Assembly: GCF_023704175.1 (NCBI RefSeq) | Contig: NZ_CP084530.1 | Location: forward strand, 368,501 to 432,500 | From: Paenibacillus sp. YPG26 | Lineage (GTDB): Bacteria > Bacillota > Bacilli > Paenibacillales > Paenibacillaceae | Length of the DNA: 64,000 nt | Direction of reading: 5' to 3' | Shown here: positions 1 through 8,146 of the stretch, piece after piece | Position numbering within the stretch: the stretch's first letter is position 1 | How the letters are laid out: every line of letters starts with the position of its first letter | Program-made: the position numbers and the translations under genes | The notes under the pieces: model-generated | Databases searched by the model: none | What the model saw: only the letters and a program-made list of their open reading frames with translations | What the model was told of the DNA's origin: nothing

Positions 1-1
1 C

Positions 2-1399
2 TACATCGTGCAGAACATTACCGGAGAGCCGTTTGAGGAATATTTGGACAAGCATATTTTCAAGCCGCTTAACATGACGCATACAAGCATGAAGATGACA
101 CCGGAAGTCACCTCGAACCTGGCAACCGGGTATGATCAGAAGCGGAAGCCGCACCCGGTCTACCCCAACGTGCCAACCATCGCTCCGGAGGGGGGCATGT
201 TCTCGAACGGCAGCGACATGGCGAACTACATAATCGCGATGTTAAATGGAGGGAAGCTCGGGGAGACACGTATTCTGGAGGAGAAAACAGTCAAGGAGAT
301 GCAGGCTGTTCACTATTCTGCCGCGACGGATGTACCGATCGCCTCATATGGCTTCGAATCATTCATGCATGCGAAGCATAACGGGCAGTTAGTGATCGGC
401 AAAGGCGGAGATCTGGACGGCTATCACTCCTGGATGTGGTTGCTGCCGGATCAAAAGGTCGGCGGCCTGATCTTGACGACGAGTGATGCAACCGCCAGTG
501 TGAGAGACCGCTTTTTTGCTGCATTTATGGATCATTATTATCCGAAGCAGGAAGCACCGAAGACATACCAGAATGCTGCCAAGGCCGAACTGGCACGGTT
601 CGAAGGTATCTACCGCGGTCTTCGAACGCCGCTGCTGTTCTCGAAAGTGACTGCGGAAGAGGGCCATCTAACAGTTCAGGATGGGACAGGAACCCATACG
701 TTGAGACAGATCAGCCCTCTCCGGTTCGAGGATGAGAAGGGTGTGCCCGCCGCCTTCAAGGAAGCTGCGGACGGCGGTATCGCCTACCTGTACTACACCT
801 CTCCGGACAGCATGTCCGAGAAGCTTCCGGCTCCTGACAAGTACGGCGATGTCCCAGACAGCCACACTTATGCGGATTATATATATCAGCTGCGCGCCCT
901 TGGCGCGTTCAACGACAAAGGGCAGACATCCTTTGGACCGAAGCAGACGATCAGCCGCGGGGAGTTCGTGAGTGCTCTCGCCCGCTTGGCCGGTCTGCAG
1001 GCCTCCCAGACGGCGAGCGCCTTCGCCGATATGAAGGGCCGCCCGGATGCGGCCGCTGTACAAGCCATTGCTGAGCTTGGCGGTATTACCGGTACGCCGG
1101 AGCAGCGATTTGAACCGGACCGGGCTATTACCCGGCAGGAAGCCGCAGCGATTATCGCACGAGTGGCACGCGCTGCTCTGTTCTTCCCGCAGATGTCCGT
1201 GAACCTCAAAGTCAAACCCGCGGCCTGGGCGCAGCAAGACGTTGAGCTTGTCGTCGGCATGGGCTTATATGGTCCGGAGACCAGACCGGATGCCCAGGGT
1301 GCCGTCGATTACGAGCCTGCTCGCCCGATGCTGAAGCAGGAAGCGGCAGCGATGCTCGCCCAGCTGCTGCTCAAGGCATTGTCCGGCGTACAGAACTAA
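2..1399 (+). CDS. Serine hydrolase (beta-lactamase/PBP-like) with C-terminal SLH-type domains, 5' truncated
   Basis: The gene enters from the left edge and its start is not visible; an in-window GTG at 8 is only an internal codon. The first ~180 residues match the C-terminal half of the class C beta-lactamase/penicillin-binding family (PF00144). The stretch KGGDLDGYHSW near residue 138 corresponds to the third active-site box (K/H-x-G) of these serine hydrolases. The SxxK serine box must lie outside the window. A linker of about 100 residues follows. Residues ~280-460 then hold three SLH-like segments, seen by the ISRGEF, ITRQEAAAI and LKQEAAAML signatures. SLH domains bind secondary cell-wall polymer, so the enzyme is probably displayed on the surface, where it may trim peptidoglycan or short peptides. 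The SLH copies are divergent, so anchoring is inferred. A hairpin follows the stop. Confidence 0.85.
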   Translation, partial: YIVQNITGEPFEEYLDKHIFKPLNMTHTSMKMTPEVTSNLATGYDQKRKPHPVYPNVPTIAPEGGMFSNGSDMANYIIAMLNGGKLGETRILEEKTVKEMQAVHYSAATDVPIASYGFESFMHAKHNGQLVIGKGGDLDGYHSWMWLLPDQKVGGLILTTSDATASVRDRFFAAFMDHYYPKQEAPKTYQNAAKAELARFEGIYRGLRTPLLFSKVTAEEGHLTVQDGTGTHTLRQISPLRFEDEKGVPAAFKEAADGGIAYLYYTSPDSMSEKLPAPDKYGDVPDSHTYADYIYQLRALGAFNDKGQTSFGPKQTISRGEFVSALARLAGLQASQTASAFADMKGRPDAAAVQAIAELGGITGTPEQRFEPDRAITRQEAAAIIARVARAALFFPQMSVNLKVKPAAWAQQDVELVVGMGLYGPETRPDAQGAVDYEPARPMLKQEAAAMLAQLLLKALSGVQN

Positions 1400-1404
1400 A
1401 CGAA

Positions 1405-1444
1405 TCAGCCCCGGCCTCCATCACAAGATGGGAGCCGGGGCTGA
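1405..1444 (+). terminator. Hairpin after the SLH serine hydrolase
   Basis: The arms 1405-1415 and 1434-1444 are perfect 11-base reverse complements (TCAGCCCCGGC / GCCGGGGCTGA), with partial extension inward. The following T tract is weak, so this is a probable but not ideal intrinsic terminator. Confidence 0.65.
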
Positions 1445-1698
1445 ATTTGAATTGAACGGAATATAGTTCGGGCTGTAAAGGGTGAATGACGTCTACCCTG
1501 GCGGTACACAAAGTCCTCAACTTATTCCTAAGGTCAAGGTCTCCAAACCATAATCCAGTTCCTAAGGTCTACTAACCATAATTCAGCCAGCCCTGTTACG
1601 TTGGTTGAACAGCGGATAGCCATGCCTACATGCGTTATTTCGTGGACATCGCCAGTTCTCGGGCGAGCAAATGGTCTGCAGCATTATGGGCACCGGGT

Positions 1699-1833
1699 GC
1701 CGGAAGCGGCGCAGCCTTCCGGCTAGGCAAGCGTGGACGTGCCGCGGTCAGACCGGCATGTCCTTGCGGCCCCTGTGCATGGGCTTCCCGCACAAGGGGC
1801 AGGCCTTCGCGGCGAGGCCATGGTCCCTCGCCG
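1699..1833 (-). pseudogene. Detached copy of the 3' end of the zinc-ribbon helicase gene
   Basis: This 135-base stretch aligns without gaps to 5506-5640 in the same orientation, with about 10 differences (about 93 percent identity). On the minus strand it still encodes the helicase C-terminus including the CPLCGKPMHRGRKD zinc-ribbon half, a stop codon and the downstream hairpin. No helicase body is attached: homology stops abruptly at 1833. It is either the relic of a second helicase gene or one arm of a duplication created when the intervening 3.7 kb was inserted. Confidence 0.8.
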
Positions 1834-1884
1834 CAAACAAATGGAGACAGGTGAGCAGGGTTGCGAGGTTACCTGGCGATGAAG

Positions 1885-2271
1885 AGCGCCGTCAAGTCAG
1901 CGGGTCCACCCCGCAGGATATCGACATGATCAGCGCCCACGCCACCAGTACGGAGATGGGCGACCTGGCGGAGACGATGGCGATCAAGAACTGCTGGGCG
2001 AGGCGGCGCACCGTGTTCCGGTCACGGCTAACAAATCCATGCTGGGACACATGTTCGGAGCTGCCGGTGGGGCCGAAGCCATTGCCCTCGTACAAAGTCT
2101 GCGGGAAGGCATCATACCCCGACAATCAATCTAGATCAGCCGGGTGAGGGCTGCGACCTTGACTATGTGTCGAATACCGCCCGGACGGGCACGTTTGAGG
2201 TAGGATTGTCGAATTTCTTTGGTTTCGGCGGGCATACGGTGATTGTGCTGAAGAAGTATGCGGGTGAATGA
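1885..2271 (+). pseudogene. fabF-type 3-oxoacyl-ACP synthase II remnant (C-terminal third)
   Basis: Joined across two frame changes, this encodes the C-terminal part of a FabF-family condensing enzyme. HATSTEMGDLAET contains the first catalytic His region, [14 protein letters not shown] the second His/Lys region, and [15 protein letters not shown] the family C-terminus ending at TGA 2269-2271. A base is missing after the AIK codons near 1987 (reading must shift to give ELLGEAAHRVPVT). A C is missing near 2119 (IIP must be followed by PTINLDQPG). Nothing upstream of about 1885 matches the family, so the N-terminal two thirds with the active-site Cys are gone. Sequencing error could explain one frameshift but not the missing N-terminus. 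Confidence 0.8.
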
Positions 2272-2336
2272 GAGTAGGGATGGGGCGTAACTAATGGATT
2301 AAGCTCCCTTCATCTACTCTTATAAGAACATAAAGA

Positions 2337-2371
2337 GAAGCGAGGGATTATAAGTACCCTCACTTCTTTTT
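2337..2371 (+). terminator. Intrinsic terminator downstream of the fabF remnant
   Basis: Arms 2337-2346 and 2357-2366 (GAAGCGAGGG / CCCTCACTTC, one mismatch) are followed by TTTTT. It probably belonged to the decayed gene just upstream. Confidence 0.7.
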
Positions 2372-2588
2372 AGCGTAATCAAGTTCAATGATATCTTTAG
2401 CGAGAAATCAGCATCTGCTTCTCTGATTCTGACTGTCTAATTTCAACACTGCCTATGTATAGTTTTATCTGATCGACTAATTTGCTCCATAGAAATAATC
2501 ATGTATACAATAAAATCAAACCGTGTTAAAATTTTCAAAAAAACGAAAGGAGTATGGGTTAATTAGATTTAAACTTGGAGGTGTTTTA

Positions 2589-2990
2589 ATGACCAAACGA
2601 TATGCATATTTCTTTTTTTGGACTATTGGGTTTATATTAATTTTATATTTAGCAAGCCAATCTTTGCAATACTTCAATACTAAATCTGATGAAACATTTA
2701 ACGCTTCATACAAATTTTGGTCATTGGGAATAGCTAACATCATTATCGGTATTTACTTTTCATTGTATAGGGGGATACCCAAAAAAATTATATTCAATTC
2801 ATTTCAGCTCGTTATACTTATTATAAGTTTTATATTTACCGCTTATCCATTTCTAATATTTTACTTGGGATTACCTAATTTATTAGGAATAGATATTGTA
2901 ATGGTTTATAACAACGAAAGTAGTATTCTTATTCCAGTCCTATTTGGTTTTTCCATAGTCAATACTTTTTTTGGGTTTAAAACCGACTAA
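2589..2990 (+). CDS. Small four-helix membrane protein, unknown function
   Basis: A 133-residue, AT-rich gene. I chose ATG 2589 because GGAGGTG lies seven bases upstream; the frame is open further upstream but has no better start. Hydrophobic segments lie at about residues 8-25, 45-62, 68-90 and 105-127, giving four probable transmembrane helices with short loops. I recognise no family. It is followed 83 bases later by a secreted protein on the same strand. Both are much more AT-rich than the flanking core genes, which suggests acquisition together. A membrane protein beside a secreted protein is a common immunity/toxin or exporter/substrate layout, but nothing in this sequence proves either. 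Confidence 0.75.
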   Translation: MTKRYAYFFFWTIGFILILYLASQSLQYFNTKSDETFNASYKFWSLGIANIIIGIYFSLYRGIPKKIIFNSFQLVILIISFIFTAYPFLIFYLGLPNLLGIDIVMVYNNESSILIPVLFGFSIVNTFFGFKTD

Positions 2991-3073
2991 ATAGATAAGT
3001 TTTATTAGACATGTTTGAATAATAGTAGTAAGGTAAATTTGTGGTAAAATAATACTAATTAGGAGGTTATTGT

Positions 3074-3808
3074 ATGTCTAAACGTATCTTTAGTTTGTTC
3101 TTTTCATCGTTTATTGCACTTTTATTAGTTGTTCCAGTGGTGAATGCAGCTCCTCCGGATACTCATCTTAAACTGTTAAAGAAGAATACTGAAATTAAGG
3201 ACCAAACAGAATTGATTAATAGAGCAAAAAACAACATTTCTGATCTCCCTCTTGAAGAGCAGGTAAGTACAAAGGAAATTACTTCTTCTTCTAAAAAAAA
3301 GCTACTATATGTTACACAATATAAGACGGCACAATTATTGACTGAAGAGCAGGACACAACAAATGACAATATCATTTCTACTTACGCTCTAACAACTCTA
3401 GCAAGTTATAGTGCCTCAAAGTATAACAGTGGATGGGACAAAACTTCTTCGGTAAAAGCAGAATCAACAATTTACGTTACTTATGTTTATGATAGTCACG
3501 GAGTGAAATACTGGAAGTCGGCAGGGGTTAGTGGTGGATGGGGAGTATACGCTTCGGGCATTTCAGTAACTAATAAAAAGGTTATTTATGGAGTATATGG
3601 AGTTCCAGAGGGTGGTGGTTTAACTCAGGTTAGCGAAACTAAGTATCCCACTGGTTCCACGTTTGAATATACATCACCAACGTCATGGAAAGCTGTACTA
3701 CCAACAGCAACTGGTCAATTAGCGCCAAAAGTTGGCGTAACTACATCGGCCACATTATCTGGATTTGGTGATACTTGGAGTCTTGAGTTAGTAAACTTTT
3801 TTGCTTGA
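3074..3808 (+). CDS. Secreted protein of unknown function, possible bacteriocin-like
   Basis: A 244-residue protein starting at ATG 3074, with TTAGGAGG about seven bases upstream. Residues 1-25 form a clear Sec signal peptide (positive N-terminus, hydrophobic core, cleavage near VNA-AP). Residues 26-115 are charged and could be a propeptide. From about 115 the protein becomes Ser/Thr/Gly/Tyr-rich with repeated aromatic residues (YNSGWDKTSSVKAEST, VSGGWGVYASG) and looks like a beta-rich exported domain. There is no cysteine, catalytic signature or cell-wall anchor. From memory the NSGWD..SVKA pattern resembles proteins labelled geobacillin-26-like in Bacillaceae. I cannot verify that, so the function is left open. 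The gene ends at a strong terminator and sits in an AT-rich island. Confidence 0.8.
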   Translation: MSKRIFSLFFSSFIALLLVVPVVNAAPPDTHLKLLKKNTEIKDQTELINRAKNNISDLPLEEQVSTKEITSSSKKKLLYVTQYKTAQLLTEEQDTTNDNIISTYALTTLASYSASKYNSGWDKTSSVKAESTIYVTYVYDSHGVKYWKSAGVSGGWGVYASGISVTNKKVIYGVYGVPEGGGLTQVSETKYPTGSTFEYTSPTSWKAVLPTATGQLAPKVGVTTSATLSGFGDTWSLELVNFFA

Positions 3809-3878
3809 TAAATTTACTATACGCGCCTCATAAGACGCTCAGTAACTTTAAGAGACGCAAAATTGAATAGATACCCTT

Positions 3879-3912
3879 AAAACCGGATTCGATTTTGTGG
3901 ATTCGGTTTTTT
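3879..3912 (+). terminator. Intrinsic terminator after the secreted protein
   Basis: A stem of about 13 pairs (3879-3891 with 3898-3910, three G-U wobbles) around AAAACCGGATTC / GGATTCGGTTTT is followed by TT and a T-rich tail. Confidence 0.8.
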
Positions 3913-4058
3913 CCTTTTGAATTGCTTAAATTAAAGCTCTTATAGATGATACTTTAAATAAGTTCCAACTCAATAATCCAACTTGTGTAGAGAGCGGCCT
4001 AAATAGCTCTCTATCTGACACTGGTCAAGACCCCATTTAGTAGACATTAAAAAAACAC

Positions 4059-4943
4059 CTAGGCTGCAAACTGGCGTCGGTAGTCTACCGGCGTCAGTTT
4101 ATCTAATTTACGCTGTGGTCGTCTTCGGTTGTAAAATCGTATGTATTTCTCGATTCTTCTTTGTGCCTCAGCCATTTTTCGGATATCATAAGGATAGAGT
4201 CCTTCCGTTTTGAGATGCGAGAAGAAGCTCTCCATAGAGGCGTTGTCTAGACAATTGCCCCGGCGTGACATGCTGATTTGGGCGCCAACCTTTGGCAGCA
4301 TGTCGTGGTAAGCATGAGACGTGTACTGGAATCCCTGGTCGCTGTGAACGACCAATCCGGTCACGTCTTTTTGCTTGGCAAATGCTTTGGCAAACGTCTG
4401 TAGAACCAACTCATTGTCGTTACGTTCGCTCAGCTGGTAGGCAACAATTTCGTTGTTGAACAGATCTTTTATTGCTGAAAGATACAGCCAGCGTTCACCT
4501 ACACGGTATTGGGTCACATCCGTCACCCATTTCTGGTTTGGTTTTTCCGCTGTAAAGTCTCGCTTCAGTAAGTTCTCTGCTACTCGTTCCCCAGTTTGGT
4601 ACGCAGGGCTTACCCGGCGTTTACGGCGAATACTGGCCTGAATGCCGAGTTTTTGCATAAGACGCAATACCTTCTTGTGGTTCATCCAAATGCCGTCATC
4701 CTTCCACAAGAACAATTGGAGCTGGCGGTACCCGTATTTTCCTTCGTAACGCTTGTAGACTTTACGGATTTGTTGTTTGGCTTCGGCGTCGCGGTCGTTT
4801 CCCTTTCGCTTCAAATAGGCATAGTAACCGCTTTTGGAGACGCCAAAGAGTTGGCATAAGTCTGCAATTTTCCCTAGAGTTGCCGCTTTCTCGATGAGCT
4901 TAAAGCGTTCTTCCTTGCCTCCTGCATCCAGATTTCCAAGCAC
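4059..4943 (-). CDS. IS3-family transposase OrfB (DDE integrase domain)
   Basis: A 294-residue frame with the HTH_21 region at the start (LCQLFGVSKSGYYAYLKRKG) and an rve integrase core. The DDE triad is visible: D in WVTDVTQYRV, D in VHSDQGFQY, and E in NASMESFFSHLKTE. OrfB has no independent strong ribosome site. The frame begins exactly after an A-AAA-AAG slippery heptamer in orfA (plus-strand positions 4943-4949). A -1 slip there joins ..NDMLKK to VLGNLDAGG.., giving the OrfAB fusion that acts as transposase in this family. Length and motifs look complete. Confidence 0.95.
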   Translation of the reverse strand: MLGNLDAGGKEERFKLIEKAATLGKIADLCQLFGVSKSGYYAYLKRKGNDRDAEAKQQIRKVYKRYEGKYGYRQLQLFLWKDDGIWMNHKKVLRLMQKLGIQASIRRKRRVSPAYQTGERVAENLLKRDFTAEKPNQKWVTDVTQYRVGERWLYLSAIKDLFNNEIVAYQLSERNDNELVLQTFAKAFAKQKDVTGLVVHSDQGFQYTSHAYHDMLPKVGAQISMSRRGNCLDNASMESFFSHLKTEGLYPYDIRKMAEAQRRIEKYIRFYNRRRPQRKLDKLTPVDYRRQFAA

Positions 4944-5209
4944 TTTTTTAACATGTCATTCTCCCGCTTGAGCTTTTGGACATACCGGTCTTGATCGATA
5001 TATTCTTTCCGCCTTCCCCGCTGATCTAACAGGCCATACTCACCTAGTTCCCGGTATTTTCGCATCCACCGCTTCATTCGATCTTTGTCCTGAATGCCCA
5101 GATGTTCGTTGATTTCCCGATATGTCCATTTCTCCTCAACGTGAAGCCGAATCGCCTCTAACTTTAATTCTTCCGAATACTGTTTGAGTTTCTGTCCTTT
5201 AATCGCCAT
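4874..5209 (-). CDS. IS3-family OrfA (helix-turn-helix, leucine zipper)
   Basis: A 111-residue protein. I chose the ATG at 5209 (MAIKGQKLKQ) because AAGGGG lies just upstream. A longer frame to 5257 runs into the terminal repeat. Residues ~10-60 form the HTH that recognises the IS ends (YSEELKLEAIRLHVEEKWTYREINEHLG). Residues ~85-105 form a coiled coil (VQKLKRENDMLKK) used for multimerisation. The 3' end overlaps orfB by 70 bases and contains the slippery heptamer, so part of the product should be read through into OrfB. Confidence 0.93.
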   Translation of the reverse strand: MAIKGQKLKQYSEELKLEAIRLHVEEKWTYREINEHLGIQDKDRMKRWMRKYRELGEYGLLDQRGRRKEYIDQDRYVQKLKRENDMLKKCLEIWMQEARKNALSSSRKRQL

Positions 5210-5505
5210 AAAAATGCACCCCTTAGAATTCATCGGAATAACCAGGGGTTTTTCCAATGTCTATTCTAAGGGGTGCACTTCAACACCTTATTAGGGGGTT
5301 ATTTATTAGTACTTTAGTAAAGATTTAACAGATCAATTTTTAGTTTGAATCCGTGCAATATCACAGTGTATCTGAAATGAATCTGACGGATGCAAAGGCT
5401 GAGGTAGAATCATAATTTCACAGTTAGCACTAACACTTCAGAATCTCGGACAATCTTATGTCACGCTCGAGAGGCTGCTTAGTATATGTTGGTCTAAAGA
5501 AGGGG

Positions 5506-5530
5506 GCCGGAAGCGGCGCAGCCTTCCGGC
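5506..5530 (-). terminator. Hairpin downstream of the helicase gene
   Basis: GCCGGAAG (5506-5513) pairs with CTTCCGGC (5523-5530). It lies just past the helicase stop and is followed on the minus strand by a mixed C/T tract. The same hairpin is conserved in the duplicated copy at 1699-1723. Confidence 0.55.
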
Positions 5531-5554
5531 AAGACAAGCAAGGACGTGCCGCAA

Positions 5555-7903
5555 TTAGACCGGCACGTCCTTGCGGCCCCTGTGCATGGGCTTCCCGCAC
5601 AGGGGGCAGACCTTCGCGGCGAGGCCATGGTCCCTCGCCGTAACCCGGGTCCAGGCGATACAGCCTGGACCTTGGCACAGCCAGGCGGCGACGCTCTCCG
5701 TGCGCGTCGCCGCCGCTGCACCGCCGCTGCGGGCGCTTCGCCCGTCCGCAGCGCGGCTCCCGCTGCGGGCGTAAGCCACGCCCGCAGCCACTTCCCTTCG
5801 AGCGCGCGAAGCGCTCGAAGGGGTGGCCGCGCCTTCGGCTGCATCGCCGCCGAAGGCCGAGAGCAGAAAGCGCGAGACGGCCGCTTTCTTGCCGCGGTAC
5901 CTTGCGGGGGAGCTGATGATCAGCTCCTCCTTGGCGCGGGTGATCGCGACGTAGGCAAGCCGCCGCTCTTCTTCCAGGGCGGCTGTCCCCTTGGAGGCAC
6001 CGCCCACTTCGGAATAGGCGGTGTCCTTCATGCGGTCGGCTTCGATCGCCGAGCTGTGCGGCAGGCTGCCTTCGATGGCGCCGATCAGCATCACAACCGG
6101 GAACTCAAGCCCTTTGGACCGGTGGATGGTCATCAGGGCTACACGGTTCCCCTGTTCCCGGGATTTGTCGCTGCTCTGCTCCCGGCTCTTCTGGATCACA
6201 TCGCTGATGAATCCAAGGAAGCCTACTACTGTATCGAAGCGATCTGCAGAAGCTTCCAGTTCATCCAGCATCTCCTTAATCATTTCCTTGTGCTGGGTCA
6301 GCAGCTTCCGTTCATCCGCCTCGACATAAGCATTGTAGAATTTCTCTCTCATCCGGGCGATGGCCGCCGCTGGTCTCATCCCGGAGAGCGTGCGGATCAG
6401 CTCAAGCCGGTCCTGGATCTTGGCCAGCTGGAAGTCCTTAAGCCCGGACAAGGTCAGCAGATGAACCAGCGGGCCTTTCTTGGCCCGAATCGATTCCTGC
6501 TGGACAATATGGGACATGCCCCGTTCCCGGTTGATATAGAGCGTTGGGAGCACGCTCTCCATCGCGGTGAAATCCCGCCGGTTGAGGCCCAGTCTTAGGT
6601 GGTCCACAAGCGGGAGTACTAGGGCATTCTCATAGAGGAGCTGACCATCTCCATATTCAATATATGGAATCTCCCGGATCATGAGCTGCTCCAGAATGGC
6701 CCGGTTGTTGCTGGTTGCCCGGTAGAGCACGGCGTAGTCCCCATAATTCCGTCTGCCGGCCCGAACCTCATGCTCAATGCGGTCGAGAGCCAGCCGCGCT
6801 TCTTCGTCACTGGAGAGCGGGCGCGTGTACATCGGCCCCGAAGCTCCTGATCTAACCGCCTCCAGTGTCTTGCTTCTGCGGTGCTTGTTGTGCCGGATTA
6901 CTTCATTGCCAAGACCGACAATCCGTGTCCCGGAGCGGTAGTTAATAGTAAGCGTAATGACTTTGGCCTTCGGGTAAGTCTTCTCGAATTCCAAAATATA
7001 CTCGCTGCGCGCCCCGTTAAATGAATAGATGGTCTGATCATCATCGCCAACCACCATGAGATGATCCTGCGGGGCGGCGATCAACTTGACCAGCTCATAC
7101 TGCAGATGGTTCGTGTCCTGGAACTCATCCACCATAATATAACGGAAGCGGTCCTGAATGGTGCGCAGCAGGGAGGGACTCCCCTTCAGCAGCCGGTAGG
7201 CCAGGATCAGGACATCATCGAAGTCCATCTTCTCGTGATCGAGCTTCCACTGCTCATACTGCAGTAGAATGCGTTTGGTCTCCCGCTCGGTCACACTGTC
7301 TTCAGGCATATCGGGGAGATCTACCAGATTGGTCTTGTAGGAGGAAAGCATGGACAGCAGTGTCTCCGGCTGATAAGCATCCTGAAGACCCATTTCCCGC
7401 ATAATCTGCTTGAGCAGAATGTGCTGTCTGCGGGTCTCGCTCCAGATCTCCAGCTCATTGCCCTGCCTGCGAATCAGCTGCAGGAAGAAGGAGTGGAATG
7501 TCCGCGCCTGCAGGAGACGGACATCGTGCGGATGAATGCCCGGCAGAACGGCAATCCGGTCGCGCATCTCCTGGGCGGCCTTGCTGGAGAAAGTCAGCAG
7601 CAGAATTTCCCGCGGATCGACACGTCTTACCGACAGCAGATAACCGGTGCGGCAGATCAGGACGGAGGTTTTGCCGGAACCGGCCCCGGCCAGGGTCAGC
7701 AGCGGTCCCTTGAAATGGCGCACCGCTGCAATCTGCGACGCATTCAGCAGAATACCGCTGGCTTCCAGCGTACGGAAATAACCGGCATCCGGATCGCCTC
7801 CGCCGACAATCTCGCGGCTGGTCCTGGCAGCGGCCACCCTGGCTTCGGGAACGTGCTGCCGGGCCGCGCCCGCGGGTATTTTATTGAAAATGGATTCTCC
7901 CAT
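5555..7903 (-). CDS. UvrD/PcrA-type superfamily 1 DNA helicase with C-terminal zinc ribbon
   Basis: A 782-residue ATP-dependent 3'-5' DNA helicase. Walker A GAGSGKT is at ~74-80, Walker B VDEFQD at ~257, motif III GDDDQTIY follows, motif V is TIHRSKGLEFP, and motif VI YVAITRAKEEL lies near 654. After the helicase core comes an Ala/Arg/Ser-rich linker of ~60 residues, extremely GC-rich in DNA. It is followed by a zinc ribbon (CQGPGC..CPLCGKP, residues ~740-778) that replaces the usual PcrA C-terminus. I chose the ATG at 7903 because AAGGTGAG is four bases upstream; an ATG at 7918 lacks a ribosome site. It probably unwinds DNA in repair or replication-conflict clearance, and the ribbon may contact RNA polymerase or DNA. 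It is a single gene convergent with the upstream island. Confidence 0.93.
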   Translation of the reverse strand: MGESIFNKIPAGAARQHVPEARVAAARTSREIVGGGDPDAGYFRTLEASGILLNASQIAAVRHFKGPLLTLAGAGSGKTSVLICRTGYLLSVRRVDPREILLLTFSSKAAQEMRDRIAVLPGIHPHDVRLLQARTFHSFFLQLIRRQGNELEIWSETRRQHILLKQIMREMGLQDAYQPETLLSMLSSYKTNLVDLPDMPEDSVTERETKRILLQYEQWKLDHEKMDFDDVLILAYRLLKGSPSLLRTIQDRFRYIMVDEFQDTNHLQYELVKLIAAPQDHLMVVGDDDQTIYSFNGARSEYILEFEKTYPKAKVITLTINYRSGTRIVGLGNEVIRHNKHRRSKTLEAVRSGASGPMYTRPLSSDEEARLALDRIEHEVRAGRRNYGDYAVLYRATSNNRAILEQLMIREIPYIEYGDGQLLYENALVLPLVDHLRLGLNRRDFTAMESVLPTLYINRERGMSHIVQQESIRAKKGPLVHLLTLSGLKDFQLAKIQDRLELIRTLSGMRPAAAIARMREKFYNAYVEADERKLLTQHKEMIKEMLDELEASADRFDTVVGFLGFISDVIQKSREQSSDKSREQGNRVALMTIHRSKGLEFPVVMLIGAIEGSLPHSSAIEADRMKDTAYSEVGGASKGTAALEEERRLAYVAITRAKEELIISSPARYRGKKAAVSRFLLSAFGGDAAEGAATPSSASRARREVAAGVAYARSGSRAADGRSARSGGAAAATRTESVAAWLCQGPGCIAWTRVTARDHGLAAKVCPLCGKPMHRGRKDVPV

Positions 7904-8057
7904 CAAACTCACCTTCATTTATTCGTACATATATTTTTATCAGCTTATTAGCATACCTCTATTCTTCCAAACATACAATAAGTAGAGCACTGGGAAGTGT
8001 GCCAAAGCAGAGTTTAGCCGCCTGAATGCTGGAAAATTAATCATTTATAGTCTGCGA

Positions 8058-8086
8058 TTGTAAATCTAGCAGGGTTAAGTTAAGAT
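8058..8086 (+). promoter_or_regulatory. Predicted sigma-A promoter of thiC
   Basis: TTGTAA (8058-8063), a 17-base spacer and TAAGAT (8081-8086), placed just ahead of the hairpin and TPP aptamer that would open the transcript. Confidence 0.5.
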
Positions 8087-8088
8087 AG

Positions 8089-8132
8089 TATAGAAGTTGA
8101 ACTTGTGAACTGCTTATAGTTCAACTTCTATA
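8089..8132 (+). repeat. Perfect 14-bp inverted repeat ahead of the TPP riboswitch
   Basis: TATAGAAGTTGAAC (8089-8102) and GTTCAACTTCTATA (8119-8132) are exact reverse complements with a 16-base loop. It lies at or just after the predicted thiC transcription start, 14 bases ahead of the aptamer. It could be a 5' stabilising hairpin or a protein operator. Confidence 0.75.
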
Positions 8133-8146
8133 CCGACAACTGCATA

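Larger units (their letters stand above)
4016..5285 (-). mobile_element. IS3-family insertion sequence (IS150-like), intact
   Basis: An element of about 1.27 kb carrying overlapping orfA and orfB on the minus strand. The imperfect terminal inverted repeats share the core TAGACATT..AAAAAC..CCT. The left copy spans about 4016-4060 and the right copy about 5240-5285, and each starts TG when read from outside in. I could not identify a target-site duplication next to these ends, so the exact boundaries may be off by a few bases or the flanks have changed. Both reading frames are open, so the element may still be mobile. Confidence 0.85.

Noticed and set aside
668..1237. Minus-strand open frame of 189 codons inside the SLH hydrolase gene
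   Set aside because: Antisense to a clear coding gene, no ribosome site, no family resemblance.
4016..5285. Target-site duplication at the IS3 ends
   Set aside because: The bases next to the inferred ends (CTATC on the left, CCTTA on the right) do not match, so none is claimed.
5546..6598. Plus-strand open frame of 350 codons over the helicase 3' end
   Set aside because: Antisense to the helicase and driven by the GC-rich linker; no ribosome site or motif.
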